A stretch of 64,000 bases of DNA from Mesorhizobium sp. NFR06 (GTDB taxonomy: Bacteria; Pseudomonadota; Alphaproteobacteria; Rhizobiales; Rhizobiaceae): the NCBI RefSeq assembly GCF_900115245.1, contig NZ_FOVT01000005.1:248001-312000 (forward strand), in the 5' to 3' direction. Each line of letters begins with the position of its first letter. Position 1 is the first letter of the stretch. Positions 17,497 through 25,886 of the stretch are shown piece after piece. The position numbers and the translations under genes were made by a program. Below the pieces are notes generated by a model. The model made no database searches. It was not told the DNA's origin and saw only the letters and a list, made by a program, of their open reading frames with translations.

Positions 17497-18369
17497 TCAC
17501 GCCGCTTTCGCCGCGCCCTCCAACTCCCGCAGCACATCTTCCGACAGTTCCAGTTCCGCTGCCGCCAGATTCTCGCGCAGATGCTCCACCGACGACGTAC
17601 CCGGGATCAGCAGGATGTTCGGCGAACGCTGCAAGAGCCACGCCAGCGCCACCTGCATCGGCGTCGCGCCGAGCCGTTCGGCAACACCCGACAAGGTCGA
17701 CGATTGCAGCGGGCTGAAGCCGCCGAGCGGGAAGAACGGCACATAGGCGACGCCGTCGCGCGCCAGTTGATCGATCAGCGCGTCGTCGTCGCGATGCGCC
17801 AGGTTGTACTGGTTCTGCACGCTGACGATTTCGCAAATCCGTCGGCCTTCCGCGATCTGGGCGCGGGTGACGTTGCTGAGGCCGATATGGCGCACGAGAC
17901 CCTTCCGTTGAAGTTCGGCCAAGGCTGTCAACGGCGCCTCGATCGAGCCTTCGGCGGGTCCGTGCACGTCGAACATCAGGCGCAGGTTGACCACGTCCAG
18001 CACGTCCAGTCCGAGGTTGCGGAGATTGTCGTGCACCGCCTTCTCGAGTTCCTCGGGCGCAAAGGCCGGCAGCCACGAGGCGTCGTCGCCGCGGCGGGCG
18101 CCGATCTTGGTGACGATGACGAGCTCGTCAGGGTAGGGCGCCAGCGCCTCGCGGATCAGCTTGTTGGTGACATGCGGGCCGTAGAAATCGCTGGTGTCGA
18201 TATGATTCACTCCTTGCGCCACCGCTTCGCGCAGCACGGCGATCGCCGCATCATGGTCCTTCGGCGGACCGAACACGCCTTTGCCCGCAAGCTGCATCGC
18301 GCCGTAGCCGAGGCGGTGAACCGAACGGTCGCCGAGAGTGTAGGTGCCGGATTTGTCTACGCTGGACAT
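17497..18369 (-). CDS. Aldo/keto reductase
   Basis: 290-aa NAD(P)H-dependent oxidoreductase with the TIM-barrel AKR layout. The conserved tetrad is visible: Asp and Tyr in NHIDTSDFYGPH (about 55-66), Lys in VIVTKIG (about 83-89), and the fourth position (usually His) lies in DVVNLRLMFDVHGP, where His is replaced. Downstream HIGLSNVTRAQI, VQNQYNL and IPGTSSVEHLREN are typical cofactor-binding parts. Start ATG 18369 is preceded by GGAGAACC and faces a LysR gene. Divergent LysR/AKR arrangement suggests control by that regulator. Substrate unknown. Confidence 0.87.
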   Translation of the reverse strand: MSSVDKSGTYTLGDRSVHRLGYGAMQLAGKGVFGPPKDHDAAIAVLREAVAQGVNHIDTSDFYGPHVTNKLIREALAPYPDELVIVTKIGARRGDDASWLPAFAPEELEKAVHDNLRNLGLDVLDVVNLRLMFDVHGPAEGSIEAPLTALAELQRKGLVRHIGLSNVTRAQIAEGRRICEIVSVQNQYNLAHRDDDALIDQLARDGVAYVPFFPLGGFSPLQSSTLSGVAERLGATPMQVALAWLLQRSPNILLIPGTSSVEHLRENLAAAELELSEDVLRELEGAAKAA

Positions 18370-18464
18370 CGTGGTTCTCCTTCGCTGTCGACGAGGGAGA
18401 TAGGGCATGGCCGCTGTCCTGATAACCGGATATAATCGGCACGGCTTGTGCGGAATTAAGAACA
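18370..18464. promoter_or_regulatory. Divergent LysR/AKR control region with near-palindrome
   Basis: 95-bp region between the divergent aldo/keto reductase and LysR genes. It contains ATAACCGGATAT at 18422-18433, a palindrome except for one base pair, at a place suited to an LTTR operator. No consensus promoter is certain. Confidence 0.45.
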
Positions 18465-19373
18465 ATGGCGACTGAACTCAACGATCTCCAGGCGTTCCTG
18501 GCCGTGGCGCGCACCGGCGGCTTTCGCGAAGGCGCCCGCGCGACCGCGGGCAGCGCCTCCGCGCTGAGCGAAGCGATCCGCCGTCTGGAAACCCAACTTG
18601 GCGTCAGGCTCTTCAACCGCACCACGCGCAGCGTCGCCTTGACCGAGGCCGGCGCCAGCCTGCTTGCGCGGCTCGGCCCGGCGCTCGGCGAGGTCGAGGC
18701 GGCGCTCGATGTCGTGAACGGTTTTCGCGACCGGCCGGCAGGGACCTTGCGGCTCAACGTGCCCGTCAGTGCTTCACGGCTGGTTCTGCCCAGGATCGTC
18801 CCAGGTTTCCTTGCCGCCTATCCGGCCATCCGCCTTGAGGTGACGGCCGAGGAAAGCTTCGTCGACCTGCTGGCCGCGGGCTGCGACGCCGGCATCCGTT
18901 ATGACGAGCGGCTGGAGCAGGACATGATCGCGGTGCCGATCGGCCCGCGCGCGCAGCGCTTTGCGACAGCCGCTTCGCCTGTCTATCTCGACCGGCACGG
19001 CCGGCCGCAGCACCCGCGCGACCTGCTTGATCACGCCTGCCTGCGCGGGCGCTTCGCGGGCCGCGGCGTAATGCCATGGGAATTCGTGCGGGATGGCGAG
19101 GTGGTCAGCGTCAATCCTTCGGGCCCGCTGACAGTCACATTGGGCGGCGCCGTCGATCTCGCCGTCGATGCCGCCGTCGCCGGCACCGGCATCGTCAGCC
19201 TGTTCGAGGACTGGCTTCGCCCGCATTTTGAAAGCGGCGCGCTCGAGCCCGTTCTCGAGCCATGGTGGGAGGAATTTTCAGGACCGTTCCTCTACTATCC
19301 CGGCCGCCGTCTTGTGCCGGCGCCGCTGCGCGCCTTCATAGACTATATCAAGACGCCGGTTGGCCGCTGGTAG
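18465..19373 (+). CDS. LysR-family transcriptional regulator
   Basis: 302-aa regulator with an N-terminal winged helix-turn-helix (about 4-63; LQAFLAVARTGGF, SALSEAIRRLE, GVRLFNRTTRSVALTEAG) and a C-terminal LysR substrate-binding domain (about 90-295). The sequence is of the type often found beside aldo/keto reductase and quinone-related oxidoreductase genes. Divergent from the aldo/keto reductase, so it most likely controls that gene and itself. Effector unknown. Ends 56 nt before the convergent rpsI with a bidirectional terminator between. Confidence 0.9.
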   Translation: MATELNDLQAFLAVARTGGFREGARATAGSASALSEAIRRLETQLGVRLFNRTTRSVALTEAGASLLARLGPALGEVEAALDVVNGFRDRPAGTLRLNVPVSASRLVLPRIVPGFLAAYPAIRLEVTAEESFVDLLAAGCDAGIRYDERLEQDMIAVPIGPRAQRFATAASPVYLDRHGRPQHPRDLLDHACLRGRFAGRGVMPWEFVRDGEVVSVNPSGPLTVTLGGAVDLAVDAAVAGTGIVSLFEDWLRPHFESGALEPVLEPWWEEFSGPFLYYPGRRLVPAPLRAFIDYIKTPVGRW

Positions 19374-19382
19374 CAGAAACAA

Positions 19383-19406
19383 AAAGGCCGCCCGGAGGCG
19401 GCCTTT
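19383..19406. terminator. Bidirectional terminator between lysR and rpsI
   Basis: Perfect 10-bp stem AAAGGCCGCC / GGCGGCCTTT with loop CGGA. The minus-strand side runs into TTTTTG and serves rplM-rpsI; the plus side has a short T tract. Confidence 0.85.
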
Positions 19407-19429
19407 CGAAAAGCTTGGATCTCGTTGCG

Positions 19430-19900
19430 TTAGCGCTTCGAGAACTGGAAGCTGCGGCGGGCCTTCGCCTTGCCGTACTTCTTGCGCTCGACCACGCGGC
19501 TGTCGCGGGTCAGGAAGCCGCCCTTCTTGAGCACCGAGCGCAGGCCCGGCTCGTAGTAGGTCAGCGCCTTGGAGATGCCGTGACGCACCGCACCCGCCTG
19601 GCCGGAAAGGCCGCCGCCGATGACGGTGGCGACGATGTCGTACTGGCCTGCGCGGTTGGCCGCGACGATCGGCTGGTTGAGGATCATCTGCAGCACCGGA
19701 CGCGCGAAATAGCTCGCGAATTCCTTGTCGTTGACGGTGATCTTGCCGGAGCCCGGCTTCACCCAGACGCGCGCGATGGCGTTCTTGCGCTTGCCGGTGG
19801 CATAGGCGCGGCCGGACTTGTCGAGCTTCTGGACGTGCACCGGCGCGGCCGGCTGCGCGGCGACAGTCCCGAGTTCTGCGAGCGAGGAAAGCTCAGCCAT
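19430..19900 (-). CDS. rpsI: 30S ribosomal protein S9
   Basis: 156-aa small-subunit protein whose C-terminal tail reaches the ribosomal P site. The core starts [17 protein letters not shown] and ends [17 protein letters not shown], as in all S9 proteins. An extra N-terminal part of about 30 residues with Ala/Pro is usual in alphaproteobacteria. Its ATG overlaps the rplM stop in TAATG, so translation is coupled. Followed by an intrinsic terminator. Confidence 0.98.
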   Translation of the reverse strand: MAELSSLAELGTVAAQPAAPVHVQKLDKSGRAYATGKRKNAIARVWVKPGSGKITVNDKEFASYFARPVLQMILNQPIVAANRAGQYDIVATVIGGGLSGQAGAVRHGISKALTYYEPGLRSVLKKGGFLTRDSRVVERKKYGKAKARRSFQFSKR

Positions 19901-20364
19901 TACGAGGCCCTCTTGTTCTTGGAGTTCAGCTTGGCCACGTCGAGCGAGACGGGCTGCTGGGCGGTGTGCGGATGTTCAGCGCCTGCATAGACGCGGAGAT
20001 TCTTCATCTGGCGGCGGCCAAGCGGGCCGCGCGGGATCATGCGTTCGACGGCCTTTTCGACGACGCGCTCTGGGAAGCGGCCCTCGAGCAGCTGGCGCGC
20101 GGTGCGCTCCTTGATGCCGCCGGGGTGGCCGGTGTGCCAGTAATAGACCTTGTCGGTGTACTTCTTGCCGGTGAACACCACCTTGTCGGCATTGATGACG
20201 ATGACATTGTCGCCGTCATCGACATGCGGGGTGAAGGTGGGCTTGTGCTTGCCGCGCAGATGGTTGGCGATGACGGTGGCCAGACGACCGACGACGAGAC
20301 CTTCGGCGTCGATCAGCACCCACTTCTTCACCACATCCGCAGGCTTCTGCGAAAAGGTAGCCAT
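19900..20364 (-). CDS. rplM: 50S ribosomal protein L13
   Basis: 154-aa early-assembly large-subunit protein. Conserved segments: [63 protein letters not shown]. Start at ATG 20364; an upstream in-frame extension to 20475 runs through the leader and is not conserved in the family. First gene of the two-gene rplM-rpsI unit, with a well-formed promoter about 135 nt upstream. Confidence 0.98.
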   Translation of the reverse strand: MATFSQKPADVVKKWVLIDAEGLVVGRLATVIANHLRGKHKPTFTPHVDDGDNVIVINADKVVFTGKKYTDKVYYWHTGHPGGIKERTARQLLEGRFPERVVEKAVERMIPRGPLGRRQMKNLRVYAGAEHPHTAQQPVSLDVAKLNSKNKRAS

Positions 20365-20498
20365 GGTTTTGCTCTCACGTTGACCTTCCGATCCGTGAGG
20401 AACAAGGAAGGCGTTTCTTGTTGCTTGGATTGGCGCGCGGCCGAAGCCAACCGCCAATAACAAAACGGCGGCCATTGCGGGCCGCTGCTTCGGGTGGG

Positions 20499-20527
20499 CT
20501 TATAGGCGAGGGAGGTTCGAACGTCAA
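20499..20527 (-). promoter_or_regulatory. Sigma70-type promoter of rplM-rpsI
   Basis: On the minus strand TTGACG (20527-20522) and TATAAG (20504-20499) are separated by exactly 17 nt, preceded by C as in the rhizobial CTTGAC -35. The transcript would begin near 20492 and give a leader of about 128 nt before rplM. Confidence 0.75.
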
Positions 20528-20589
20528 GGCACTGGAAAACAAGCTTGGCGAACAAAATAAAGCAAAAACAATGGCTTGATAGAGTGGTA

Positions 20590-21054
20590 TTATTTTACCC
20601 CATCGTTCTTTCGCTTCGGCGGGATCGAATAGGTCCCCGTGGCGTGCGCAACCGTGTGTCCGTCCGGGCCGGCGACCATGTCGATGTCGAACACCATCAG
20701 GCTTTTGCCGAGCTTGAGGATCCGGCAATGGCCGTCGATCGGCCCGGCCCCGGCCTTGCGCATGAAGTTGATGTCGAGGTTGACCGTCACCGACAGCGCG
20801 TCCGGACCGGCGTGGCTGAGCACGCAGACATAACCGCCGATGTCGGCCAGCGTGAACAGCGACGGACCGGACACCGTTCCGCCGGGACGCAGATGTCGCT
20901 CGTCGGCGTTGAGCCGCACCGTGCAGCCGCCTGGAAACACATCGATCGCCTCATAGGAGGTGAACTGGTCGTTAAGTTGCGGATAGACGCTTGCCATCAG
21001 CGCATTGACTTCAGCCGCGTTGAGCATTGGCTTCAGATTGCTTTGGGCAGGCAT
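20590..21054 (-). CDS. PaaI-type (hotdog) thioesterase family protein
   Basis: 154-aa single hotdog-fold protein. The region RPGGTVSGPSLFTLADIGGYVCVLSHAG (split by the central helix) and VTVNLDINFMRKAG match the PaaI/YdiI group, which hydrolyses acyl-CoA or aromatic acyl-CoA thioesters. Start ATG 21054, with AGGA upstream, preferred to ATG 21204. Divergent from an enoyl-CoA hydratase across 152 nt, which supports a fatty acyl or aromatic acyl-CoA role. Substrate unknown. Confidence 0.85.
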   Translation of the reverse strand: MPAQSNLKPMLNAAEVNALMASVYPQLNDQFTSYEAIDVFPGGCTVRLNADERHLRPGGTVSGPSLFTLADIGGYVCVLSHAGPDALSVTVNLDINFMRKAGAGPIDGHCRILKLGKSLMVFDIDMVAGPDGHTVAHATGTYSIPPKRKNDGVK

Positions 21055-21206
21055 GGGCGGCGTCCTATATGAGATGGTAAGCTCCGGGCGGTATGCCTGG
21101 ACCAATCGGCGCGACGGAGAAAACACGCCTCCCGGCTGTTCTTCAACCGGCAGCGTGCTAGTTCTGTTGCTCCATGGCTGCGTGAGCAAATCGAAAGGTT
21201 TCACAA

Positions 21207-22028
21207 GTGGCTGAAGTCGTCGCCATCAAGCCCGCCGTCGCCGACGGCCCCGTTCTTGTCAGCCAGGACAAAGGCATTTTGCGCCTCACACTCGCCAGCC
21301 CGCCGGCCAATGCGCTCTCGCTGGCGACGATGGCGGCACTTCAGGCGGAGTTTGACCGCGTGAAGACCGACAAATCTGTGCGCGTCATCATCTTGGCGGC
21401 ATCCGGCAAGGTGTTCTGCGCCGGTCACGATCTCAAGGAAATGACGGCGCACCGCGCTGAAGCGGACCGCGGCAAGGCTTTCTTCGAAAAGACCTTCGCG
21501 GCCTGCGCGAAATTGATGCAGACCATCGTGCGCCATCCGAAGCCGGTGATCGCCGAGGTCGATGGCCTCGCCACCGCCGCCGGCCTGCAGCTGGTCGCGA
21601 GCTGCGATCTTGCCATCGCTTCGCACGAGGCGAGCTTCTGCACGCCCGGCGTCAACATCGGCCTGTTCTGCTCGACGCCGATGGTGGCGCTGTCGCGCAA
21701 CGTCTCGCGCAAGCAGGCGATGGAAATGCTTTTGACCGGCGAGACGATCGATGCGGCGACGGCCAAGGATTTCGGCCTGGTCAATCGCATCGTGCCGCGC
21801 GAATATCTGAATCAAGTTGTCAACAAATACGCGCAAACCATTGCATCCAAATCGTCTTTGGTGGTCAAGACCGGGAAGGAAGCCTTCTACGCTCAGGCCG
21901 AAATGGGGCTGGCCGACGCTTATGCTTATACCGGCCGCGTGATGGTCGAGAACATGCTGGCGCGAGACGCGGAGGAAGGCATCGGCGCCTTCATCGGCAA
22001 GCGCAAGCCCGAATGGACCGACGAGTAG
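21207..22028 (+). CDS. Enoyl-CoA hydratase/isomerase family protein
   Basis: 273-aa crotonase-fold protein starting at GTG 21207 behind AAAGG. Signature pieces: SPPANALSLATM, IILAASGKVFCAGHDLKEM (oxyanion hole Gly), and HPKPVIAEVDGLATAAGLQLVASCDLAIAS. One of the usual catalytic acid positions (E at 144 in rat hydratase) appears changed here to Leu in GLQLVAS, so it may be a hydratase-like protein of other specificity, as in many rhizobial enoyl-CoA hydratase homologues. Full-length for the family. Followed 44 nt later by the ATPase gene. Confidence 0.87.
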   Translation: MAEVVAIKPAVADGPVLVSQDKGILRLTLASPPANALSLATMAALQAEFDRVKTDKSVRVIILAASGKVFCAGHDLKEMTAHRAEADRGKAFFEKTFAACAKLMQTIVRHPKPVIAEVDGLATAAGLQLVASCDLAIASHEASFCTPGVNIGLFCSTPMVALSRNVSRKQAMEMLLTGETIDAATAKDFGLVNRIVPREYLNQVVNKYAQTIASKSSLVVKTGKEAFYAQAEMGLADAYAYTGRVMVENMLARDAEEGIGAFIGKRKPEWTDE

Positions 22029-22072
22029 TCGACTTGAATGGAGCCGCGCCATTGCATCGCTGAAGGTTCGAC

Positions 22073-22855
22073 GTGGCTGCCCGCAAGCAACTGACGCGGC
22101 TGAAGGCGCCCTATCTCAAGCGCATCCTGCTCGAGCCGTCGCGCGTCGCGGATTGGGACCAGTATCCGTGGAGCCTGCCGATCTTCCACGCCCGCGAATT
22201 CGAGTTTGAATTCACGAGCGCCATCACCATCATCGTCGGCGAGAACGGCACCGGCAAATCGACGCTGCTGGAAGCCATCGGCGCGCTGGCCGGATATGAC
22301 GAGGCCGGCGGCGGCAAAGGCTACCGCCCGGTCGACCATTCCATTGCCATCGACAAAAGCGGCGCGTCCCTCGCTGACACGTTGCGCGGCCATTGGTTGC
22401 CGAAGGTCACCGCCGGTTGGTTCTTCCGGGCTGAATCCTTCTATTCCGTCGCACGCTATCTCGACCGCGCGGCGCTCGAAGATCCGTTCAAGCCACCGCC
22501 GCCCGATTTCCTCTCGTGGTCGCATGGCGAAGGCTTCATCCGCTTCTTCGAGGAGCGCTGCCGACGGCAAGGCATCTATATCCTCGACGAACCCGAAAGC
22601 GCGCTGTCGCCGACGCGCCAGATCGAACTGCTGAGACTGCTCCGGCGCATGGAGCAGTCCGGCACCGCGCAGGTGATCATGGCCACGCACTCGCCGCTGC
22701 TGATGGCGTGTCCGAATGCGCGGCTGTTCCGCATCAGCCGCTTCGGCCTCGACCTGATCGATTTTCAGGACACCGATCATTTTCGCATGATGCGCGACTT
22801 CTGCAGCGATCCGGCTGCCTTTCTCGCCGAAGCGCTGTATGAGGACGAACCATGA
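22073..22855 (+). CDS. AAA-family ATPase (ABC-type ATP-binding fold)
   Basis: 260-aa ATPase starting at GTG 22073. Walker A is GENGTGKST (about 61-69), with the ABC-like signature region LSWSHGEGF (about 150) and Walker B YILDEPESALSP (about 169-180), then an H-loop in MATHSPLL (about 205). This is the AAA_21/SMC-like group of stand-alone ATPases with predicted ATP-binding/export-like annotation; its partner and function are unknown. Its TGA overlaps the ATG of the CoA-binding gene (ATGA), implying coupled translation. Confidence 0.8.
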   Translation: MAARKQLTRLKAPYLKRILLEPSRVADWDQYPWSLPIFHAREFEFEFTSAITIIVGENGTGKSTLLEAIGALAGYDEAGGGKGYRPVDHSIAIDKSGASLADTLRGHWLPKVTAGWFFRAESFYSVARYLDRAALEDPFKPPPPDFLSWSHGEGFIRFFEERCRRQGIYILDEPESALSPTRQIELLRLLRRMEQSGTAQVIMATHSPLLMACPNARLFRISRFGLDLIDFQDTDHFRMMRDFCSDPAAFLAEALYEDEP

Positions 22856-23373
22856 ATCACGACGCCTACGACAACACCTACATCGCCGGCATTCTGAACG
22901 CGGTGAAAACGATCGCCATGGTCGGCGCCTCGCCAAACGACGTGCGGCCGAGCTATTTCGTGCTGAAATATCTTCTGGCCAAGGGCTTTTCGGTATTTCC
23001 GATCAATCCGGGTCATGCGGGCAAGGAGATCCTTGGTCGTATGGTCTATGCCAGCCTGGCCGACCTGCCTCAGCCGGTCGACATGGTCGACATCTTTCGC
23101 GGTTCGGCAGCTATACCGGGCATCGTCGACCAGGTGCTGAAGCTCGACCCGCTGCCGAAGGTGGTCTGGATGCAGCTCGGCGTGCGTCATGACGAGGCGG
23201 CTGCCCGCGCCGAGGCCGCCGGCATCAAGGTGGTGATGAACCGCTGCCCGAAGATCGAATACGGCAAGCTGTCTGGCGAGATCGGCTGGACCGGCGTCAA
23301 TTCCGGCGTGCTGTCTTCGAAGAAGCCCCTGATGCGGCAGGGCTTCCAGAGTCTTGGTGTGCGGCAGAAATAG
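22852..23373 (+). CDS. CoA-binding domain protein
   Basis: 173-aa protein with a Rossmann-type CoA_binding_2 domain over most of its length: TIAMVGASPNDVRPSYFVLKYL (split at about 20-41), INPGHAGKEI and VWMQLGVRHDEAA. Similar to E. coli YccU and related proteins; binding of CoA is inferred from family. Ends with a stretch of basic residues. Coupled to the ATPase gene by a 4-nt overlap; no defined reaction. Confidence 0.85.
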   Translation: MNHDAYDNTYIAGILNAVKTIAMVGASPNDVRPSYFVLKYLLAKGFSVFPINPGHAGKEILGRMVYASLADLPQPVDMVDIFRGSAAIPGIVDQVLKLDPLPKVVWMQLGVRHDEAAARAEAAGIKVVMNRCPKIEYGKLSGEIGWTGVNSGVLSSKKPLMRQGFQSLGVRQK

Positions 23374-23400
23374 GCCGGCTACGGCTCGCGCAAAATTATT

Positions 23401-23424
23401 CCGGGAAGAAATGGATTTTCCCGG
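23401..23424. other. Hairpin upstream of the O-acetylhomoserine sulfhydrylase gene
   Basis: Inverted repeat CCGGGAA-N10-TTCCCGG in the 159-bp gap between the CoA-binding gene and the sulfhydrylase gene. It lacks a following U-run. It could close transcription of the ATPase pair or be part of a leader; no known methionine riboswitch pattern could be matched. Confidence 0.45.
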
Positions 23425-23532
23425 GCGTTCGTCGCAGATCGCATCCCGAAAGGTTTTTTCTTCTTTGCATTCCCAGCCGCGCTTCGCCAAGAATGCCCGG
23501 CGATTTTCGAGAGATTTGAGAGGGAGGTTTCG

Positions 23533-24813
23533 ATGACCCGCACGCCCGGTTTCAACACGCTTGCCGTTCATGCAGGCGCAAAGCCCGATCCGGCAACCGG
23601 CGCCCGCGCCACGCCGATCTATCAGACCACCTCCTATGTCTTCGACGATGCCGACCATGCCGCCTCGCTGTTCGGGCTGAAGGCCTTTGGCAACATCTAC
23701 ACCCGCATCATGAACCCGACGCAGGCCGTGCTCGAGGAGCGCCTTGCCGCGCTCGAGGGCGGCACCGCAGCACTTGCCGTCGCCTCCGGCCACGCCGCGC
23801 AGGTCCTCGTCTTCCATAACCTGCTGCAGCCGGGCGACAATTTCGTATCCGCCACAAAGCTCTATGGCGGCTCGATCAACCAATTCGGCCACGCCTTCAA
23901 GAATTTTGGCTGGGAGGTGCGCTGGGCTGACACCAATGAGCCTTCGACCTTCGAGAGCCAGATCGACGACAGGACCAAGGCGATCTTCATCGAAAGCCTT
24001 GCCAATCCCGGCGGTATCTTCGTCGATATCGAGAAGATCGGCGACATCGCCCGCCGGCACGGCCTGCCGCTGATCGTCGACAACACGCTGGCCTCGCCCT
24101 ATCTGGTGCGGCCGATCGAGCACGGCGCCGATATCGTCGTGCATTCGCTGACCAAGTTCATCGGCGGCCACGGCAATTCCATCGGCGGCGCCATCGTCGA
24201 CGGCGGCACCTTCGACTGGTCGAAGTCGGGCAAGTATCCGATGCTGTCGGAGCCACGCCCCGAATATGGCGGCATCGTCCTGCACGAGACCTTCGGCAAT
24301 TTCGCCTTCGCCATCGCCGCGCGCGTGCTCGGCCTGCGCGACATCGGCCCGGCGATCTCGCCGTTCAACGCTTTTCTGATCCTGACCGGGCTGGAAACCC
24401 TGCCGCTCAGGATGCAGCGCCACTGCGACAACGCGGTCACGGTAGCCGGCTGGCTTTCCAACCACCCCAAGGTTGCCTGGGTGAACTATCCCGGCCTTCC
24501 AAGCGACAAGAACAACGCGCTGCAGAAGAAATATTCGCCGCAGGGCGCGGGAGCCGTGTTTACCTTCGGCCTCAAGGGTGGCTACGAGGCCGGCGTCAAA
24601 TTCGTCGAGGCGCTGGAACTGTTCTCGCACCTCGCCAATGTCGGCGACACCAAGTCGCTCGTCATCCATCCGGCCTCGACCACGCACCGCCAGCTTTCCG
24701 ATGAGCAGAAGATCAAGGCCGGCGCCGGCCCGGACACGGTCCGGCTGTCGATCGGCATCGAGGACGTCCAGGACATCGTCGCCGACCTGGAACAGGCGCT
24801 GAGCAAGGTCTGA
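23533..24813 (+). CDS. metY: O-acetylhomoserine aminocarboxypropyltransferase (sulfhydrylase)
   Basis: 426-aa PLP enzyme of the Cys/Met metabolism family that makes homocysteine from O-acetylhomoserine and sulfide, the direct sulfhydrylation route to methionine. Evidence: start [39 protein letters not shown], the PLP lysine in [13 protein letters not shown] (about 208), and the C-terminal [14 protein letters not shown]. Length is right for MetY rather than the shorter MetZ or MetB. Start ATG 23533 has GGGAGG. Followed by a cupin gene 5 nt downstream. Confidence 0.92.
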   Translation: MTRTPGFNTLAVHAGAKPDPATGARATPIYQTTSYVFDDADHAASLFGLKAFGNIYTRIMNPTQAVLEERLAALEGGTAALAVASGHAAQVLVFHNLLQPGDNFVSATKLYGGSINQFGHAFKNFGWEVRWADTNEPSTFESQIDDRTKAIFIESLANPGGIFVDIEKIGDIARRHGLPLIVDNTLASPYLVRPIEHGADIVVHSLTKFIGGHGNSIGGAIVDGGTFDWSKSGKYPMLSEPRPEYGGIVLHETFGNFAFAIAARVLGLRDIGPAISPFNAFLILTGLETLPLRMQRHCDNAVTVAGWLSNHPKVAWVNYPGLPSDKNNALQKKYSPQGAGAVFTFGLKGGYEAGVKFVEALELFSHLANVGDTKSLVIHPASTTHRQLSDEQKIKAGAGPDTVRLSIGIEDVQDIVADLEQALSKV

Positions 24814-24818
24814 CCGCG

Positions 24819-25163
24819 ATGTCGGCTTTCCTTGCGGTCAGCACCGATACTATCGAACCGGAGGCCGGCGCGCCGGCCCCGGACCGGGTGATCTCGGGCG
24901 ATCCCAAATTCCGCACCTGGAATGTCGAGGAACGCGACGGCGGCCTTTATGCCGGCATCTGGGAAGCGACACCGGGCAAGTGGCGCATTGTCTACGACGA
25001 ATGGGAGTTCTGCCACATCCTGGCGGGCGTGTCGGTGATCGCCGAGGACGGCGGTGAGGCGCGCACCGTGCGGGCGGGCGACAGTTTCGTGCTGCGGCCG
25101 GGTTTCAAAGGGACCTGGGAAGTGCTCGAGACCACCCGCAAGGAATATGTGATCAGGCTTTAA
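24819..25163 (+). CDS. Cupin domain protein
   Basis: 114-aa small beta-barrel protein. The single cupin domain (about 35-110) includes EWEFCHILAGVSVI and RAGDSFVLRPGFKGTWEV, the two cupin motifs, similar to the EutQ/DUF861-like group. Metal-binding histidines are partly absent (one His in CHILAG). It starts 5 nt after metY and is probably co-transcribed. Function unknown; may be regulatory or enzymatic. Confidence 0.8.
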   Translation: MSAFLAVSTDTIEPEAGAPAPDRVISGDPKFRTWNVEERDGGLYAGIWEATPGKWRIVYDEWEFCHILAGVSVIAEDGGEARTVRAGDSFVLRPGFKGTWEVLETTRKEYVIRL

Positions 25164-25166
25164 CGG

Positions 25167-25886
25167 CTAGCGGCCGGCCCACAGCAGCCGGTCGATATCA
25201 TCGTTGGAAAAACCGTATTGGCTCATCATCTCCCGGTGCCACGAGCTGCCGAGCAATTCATCCAGGCACCGATCCACCTTTTGACGTAGCGCGGCATTGT
25301 TCTTGGCCAGCGCGAAGGCGCCGGCGGCAGGCTGCTTCTCGGATGCTGGAACATCGACGACGTCGAGCCGAGCATCGGGTTCGCGGGTGATGTAACCTCG
25401 ATGCGCCATGGCGACACTGGCATAGGCCTGCACTGCACCCTGCGCCACGGCCTCCGCTGCTTCCGCCTGCGTTGCGAATGTTTTGATTCGTCCGGGGGGA
25501 ACGCCGTTCCGCAGTGCGGTTTGATGCTGAATCTGGTCTGAGATCACGGCCAATATCGCCGAGGGGTTCCGGGCGAGCGAGCGGTAGCCCGCCAACCCCA
25601 GCGGATCGCCCTTCGCGACCATCAGCCCGTCAGGCAATGCCCAGATCGATCGCGTAAAGTCGACGAGCTTTCGGCGCTCGTCCGAGATGAACAGGCCTGT
25701 GGTCATATCCCAGCGGCCTTTGGCCACTCCGGGCAGCAACTCGGCGAACTCTGTCTCGATGGGCGAGAAATCCGCCAGCTCAAGCATCTGGCCAATCTTC
25801 TCGGCGAGCTTTGCGTCGCAGCCGCCGAGCTTGCCGGAAGCATCGGTGAAGCAGAAAGGAGGTTCCTGCAGGAAAGCGAATCTCAT
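25167..25886 (-). CDS. Solute-binding-protein-family (SBP_bac_3) domain without signal peptide
   Basis: 239-aa protein of the extracellular solute-binding family 3 (amino-acid ABC transporter receptor type). It starts directly in the first lobe, MRFAFLQEPPFCFTDASGKLGGCDAKLAEKI (split), with LLPGVAKGRWDMTTGLF and KFTR-type motif VDFTRSIWALPDGLMV in place; lobe 2 is complete through KVDRCLDELL. No signal peptide, no lipobox, no membrane segment. Its ATG overlaps the P450 stop (ATGA), so it is translated as a P450 partner, and no permease or ATPase is nearby. Cytoplasmic ligand sensor is one possibility; a distant export route another. Confidence 0.8.
   Translation of the reverse strand: MRFAFLQEPPFCFTDASGKLGGCDAKLAEKIGQMLELADFSPIETEFAELLPGVAKGRWDMTTGLFISDERRKLVDFTRSIWALPDGLMVAKGDPLGLAGYRSLARNPSAILAVISDQIQHQTALRNGVPPGRIKTFATQAEAAEAVAQGAVQAYASVAMAHRGYITREPDARLDVVDVPASEKQPAAGAFALAKNNAALRQKVDRCLDELLGSSWHREMMSQYGFSNDDIDRLLWAGR

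Noticed and set aside
23374..23532. SAM-type riboswitch ahead of metY
   Set aside because: No pattern of SAM-II, SAM/SAH or SAM-I could be matched; only a simple hairpin is visible. A covariance-model scan would decide.
22777..24687. 636-residue open frame antisense to metY and the CoA-binding gene
   Set aside because: Crosses two real genes and a gap; no recognisable domain.
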